In this document: positions 13,650 to 15,457 of the stretch, piece after piece
How the letters are laid out: each line of letters begins with the position of its first letter
Numbering within the stretch: the stretch's first letter is position 1
Source: Cellvibrionaceae bacterium
Lineage (GTDB): Bacteria; Pseudomonadota; Gammaproteobacteria; Pseudomonadales; Cellvibrionaceae
DNA length: 15,457 bases
Assembly (NCBI GenBank): GCA_021151525.1
Contig: JAGKXD010000095.1
Location: 1 to 15,457, forward strand
Direction of reading: 5' to 3'
The notes under the pieces: generated by a model
Told to the model about the DNA's origin: nothing
Databases searched by the model: none
The model's input: only the letters and a program-made list of their open reading frames with translations
Position numbers and translations under genes: made by a program

Positions 13650-14571
13650 CTTTCTCCTGAATTAAATAATCACATACAGTTTCAATATGATGCTTTATTG
13701 AAATTTTTTTAATTTGCCCCAATCCAGGAAAATGGTTTAACTCATGAATTCTTTCAAACTCTTTTATTCCAGATGTATGATTAAAAACATTATCCTTAGA
13801 GCGAAAATCGCTCATTAATTTTCCAAGAGCATCTAAAAACTTACCTTGAGGGTTAGTCGGTGTGTCATCTGAATATGACGAATAATGCCGAACATACATT
13901 TCATCAAATTCATCTTTGTTTATGTAGGACATATGTATAGTAACAACATATGCAGGCCCACCACCCTCTACGTATTCTCTTGGAAGGATAGTGTAATCAC
14001 CAAAACCTTTAACATTTGAGGATTGACTATATGTCGCATGAAGGTAAGAAAATGGTGACTCGATTTCATAATCAGAATTTCTAATTTTCTTTTTGAAAGA
14101 ATCTTCATAAATTATTACGTCTTTTAACTTACTAAAAGCTAGTGGGTTTGTCTTAGAGTGCTCCACTATAGTAAAGACTGCTTTTTTTGAAAGAGTTATT
14201 AATTCTTTATCTACGCCACCATAAGCCAGAATCGCAAACTCCTTATCCGAAACTGAGAAATCTTCTAAATTGATAGACTTCGCATCTTTTACGATAATAC
14301 AAGGAATTATCCTAATATCTTCATTCTTCCAAAGTTCAGGAACTAACACTGTTGGGTTTGCAGCAAAATCCCCTACAGAGGGATTCAGAATTACGATAGG
14401 GATTATTTGTTGATCGTTTAGCTCCTTTATTGTTTTTATTAACGGAGCTGTGTTCAATCTAATAGGTTCAATAATTGGCAGAAAGTTAGTTGAGTTAACA
14501 CACGGCTCTTTTATCAACTCGCGAAGGGCAATAAGCTCAAATTGTTTGCTTCTTAAGATGGGACAGTACAT
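13639..14571 (-). CDS. sce7725-family protein, function unknown
   Basis: A 310-residue protein opening MYCPILRSKQFELIALRELI, then FLPIIEPI, IIPIVILNPSVGDF, ILAYGGVD and FTIVEHSK. These alternating strands and helices resemble the sce7725 family named from Sorangium cellulosum and, more loosely, the phage T4-type 'beta protein' family. The later YVVTIHMSYINKDEFDEMYV and SYSDDTPTNPQGKFLDALGK are the best-marked stretches. There is no signal peptide or membrane segment. The function is unknown. Its ATG overlaps the end of the sce7726 gene by 19 bp and its stop overlaps the RES start by 11 bp, which shows tight coupling in one operon. Family naming is by recognition only. Confidence 0.82.
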   Translation of the reverse strand: MYCPILRSKQFELIALRELIKEPCVNSTNFLPIIEPIRLNTAPLIKTIKELNDQQIIPIVILNPSVGDFAANPTVLVPELWKNEDIRIIPCIIVKDAKSINLEDFSVSDKEFAILAYGGVDKELITLSKKAVFTIVEHSKTNPLAFSKLKDVIIYEDSFKKKIRNSDYEIESPFSYLHATYSQSSNVKGFGDYTILPREYVEGGGPAYVVTIHMSYINKDEFDEMYVRHYSSYSDDTPTNPQGKFLDALGKLMSDFRSKDNVFNHTSGIKEFERIHELNHFPGLGQIKKISIKHHIETVCDYLIQEKGGE

Positions 14572-15457
14572 GGAATTTCCTTATCCTTTAAAAAATTTGT
14601 GAGAGACGTAATTTCTGTTGAACTAAATTGGTAACTTACGGCTGCATTCTTTAGAGAAACCGGTAAAGCATCTAAAAAAGCCCCATTTAACGGCCTATAT
14701 TTTTTCAGAACTTTCAAGTAGCAAGAAGCTAAAAGCTCTTCTGGTGCATTTGCAACCACATCAAAGCAAGCTGAAAAAATCTTTCCATTAGCTACATTTG
14801 GAGATGAACCAGTTAATAAGCATGTAAGCGCCATATATTCATCCTTTCGCAAAGACTTAAATAACATATCTCTGTCTAAAGGAGTTTGCCGGAGAGTCGC
14901 CTTTCTTTTGGTCTTGAAATAATTGTTTTTATTGAGCGTTAATACACCGACATTAGGCGGTGCAATATTCAAAACAGGCTCGAAATGGCTGTCGGAACAC
15001 ACCACATAAACTTCATCAAAGAGCCTTACGTAATCCTGCAACTGCGTATCAAGCCGATTTAAAGAATCGAACTCAGTCTTTATCTCATAACAGGTCGATT
15101 TGCCATTGAGGATAACGCAATCAGCTTTACTCTTACCAACACGGAACTCAGTCAACATCGTTGCAGTTTTAGCAGAATGACGGCCTATGAGGTGCCTGAG
15201 GATTAAATAATTTTTAAAAAAATATTCAGCCCTGTAATTTTCAGAAAGGCCGTCATATACAGAGTCATAAAATGCGCCAAGAGACTCAAAAGGTTTACCA
15301 AAGTATTCGGCCGATACCTTTTTGACAAAAGCAAAGTCCCCCTTAGCAACTGCACTTAATTGTGCACTACTAAAGACCTTTGCAGCTGTCTTGATAGAGA
15401 TATCTCTCAACAGTACATCCCCATAAACTGTCTGTGTTCGCCGAATCAGCGTGAAGA
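14553..15457 (-). CDS. sce7726-family protein, PD-(D/E)XK-like nuclease (5' end uncertain)
   Basis: The most likely start is TTG 15410, with GGGGA about 8 nt upstream, giving 285 residues (MRDISIKTAAKVFSSAQLSA). The frame stays open to the window edge, so a longer form cannot be excluded and I annotate to the edge. In the 285-residue numbering a restriction-like nuclease core is visible: E88 in TEFRVGKSKAD97, then E109-I-K111 in CYEIKTEFDSLN, then QLQDY (Q123xxxY127), the D...ExK...QxxxY order of RecB-like PD-(D/E)XK enzymes. The C-terminal half is helical. This matches the sce7726 family, which usually travels with sce7725. It is the first gene of the operon. Confidence 0.82.
   Translation of the reverse strand, partial: FTLIRRTQTVYGDVLLRDISIKTAAKVFSSAQLSAVAKGDFAFVKKVSAEYFGKPFESLGAFYDSVYDGLSENYRAEYFFKNYLILRHLIGRHSAKTATMLTEFRVGKSKADCVILNGKSTCYEIKTEFDSLNRLDTQLQDYVRLFDEVYVVCSDSHFEPVLNIAPPNVGVLTLNKNNYFKTKRKATLRQTPLDRDMLFKSLRKDEYMALTCLLTGSSPNVANGKIFSACFDVVANAPEELLASCYLKVLKKYRPLNGAFLDALPVSLKNAAVSYQFSSTEITSLTNFLKDKEIPCTVPS

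Overview
The window looks like chromosomal DNA of a gammaproteobacterium of the Cellvibrio type. This rests on the DUF1501/DUF1800 pair, DUF2956, a hotdog thioesterase and a tRNA-Ala(GGC) end, and is inferred from gene content only. An integrated mobile element begins near 5.84 kb and runs off the right edge. The first 1.4 kb look different: higher GC, with a gene set (TolA-like repeat protein, DUF3309, VOC protein, YafY/WYL regulator tail) more familiar from Burkholderiales such as Comamonadaceae.

Left block (1-1606). All genes are on the minus strand: a partial coiled-coil exported protein, a 52-residue DUF3309 membrane peptide, a VOC (glyoxalase-fold) protein, and a chimeric reading frame joining the start of an MFS transporter to the end of a WYL regulator. 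The chimera is a recombination scar or an assembly join.

Chromosomal block (1831-5844). A YciA-like acyl-CoA thioesterase and a DUF2956 membrane protein are on the plus strand. They face a minus-strand operon of DUF1800 (probable lipoprotein) followed by DUF1501 (Tat-type leader). A 19-bp-stem terminator and the last 45 nt of a tRNA-Ala(GGC) gene mark the chromosome/element border.

Mobile element (5844 to the right edge). It carries a tyrosine integrase, an exported Sel1-repeat protein, a YafN/YafO toxin-antitoxin pair with three TGTACA operators at exact 12-bp steps, and an exported cysteine-rich protein of unknown function. A 714-bp non-coding region follows, with ten same-strand AAGCGAA motifs, a 45-bp tandem repeat and an AT-rich stretch. 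It leads into an AlpA-like HTH gene and a phage GpA-type HUH replication initiator. Integrase, att site, AlpA-like regulator, HUH Rep and repeat-rich upstream region together suggest a small integrative element able to replicate by rolling circle, possibly a phage satellite or integrated plasmid.

On the minus strand at the right end is a tight three-gene operon: an sce7726-family PD-(D/E)XK-like nuclease, an sce7725-family protein, and a RES-domain protein with an N-terminal four-cysteine motif. The overlapping order nuclease-like protein, unknown protein, RES (NAD+-degrading family) effector is the best candidate here for an uncharacterised anti-phage or abortive-infection system.
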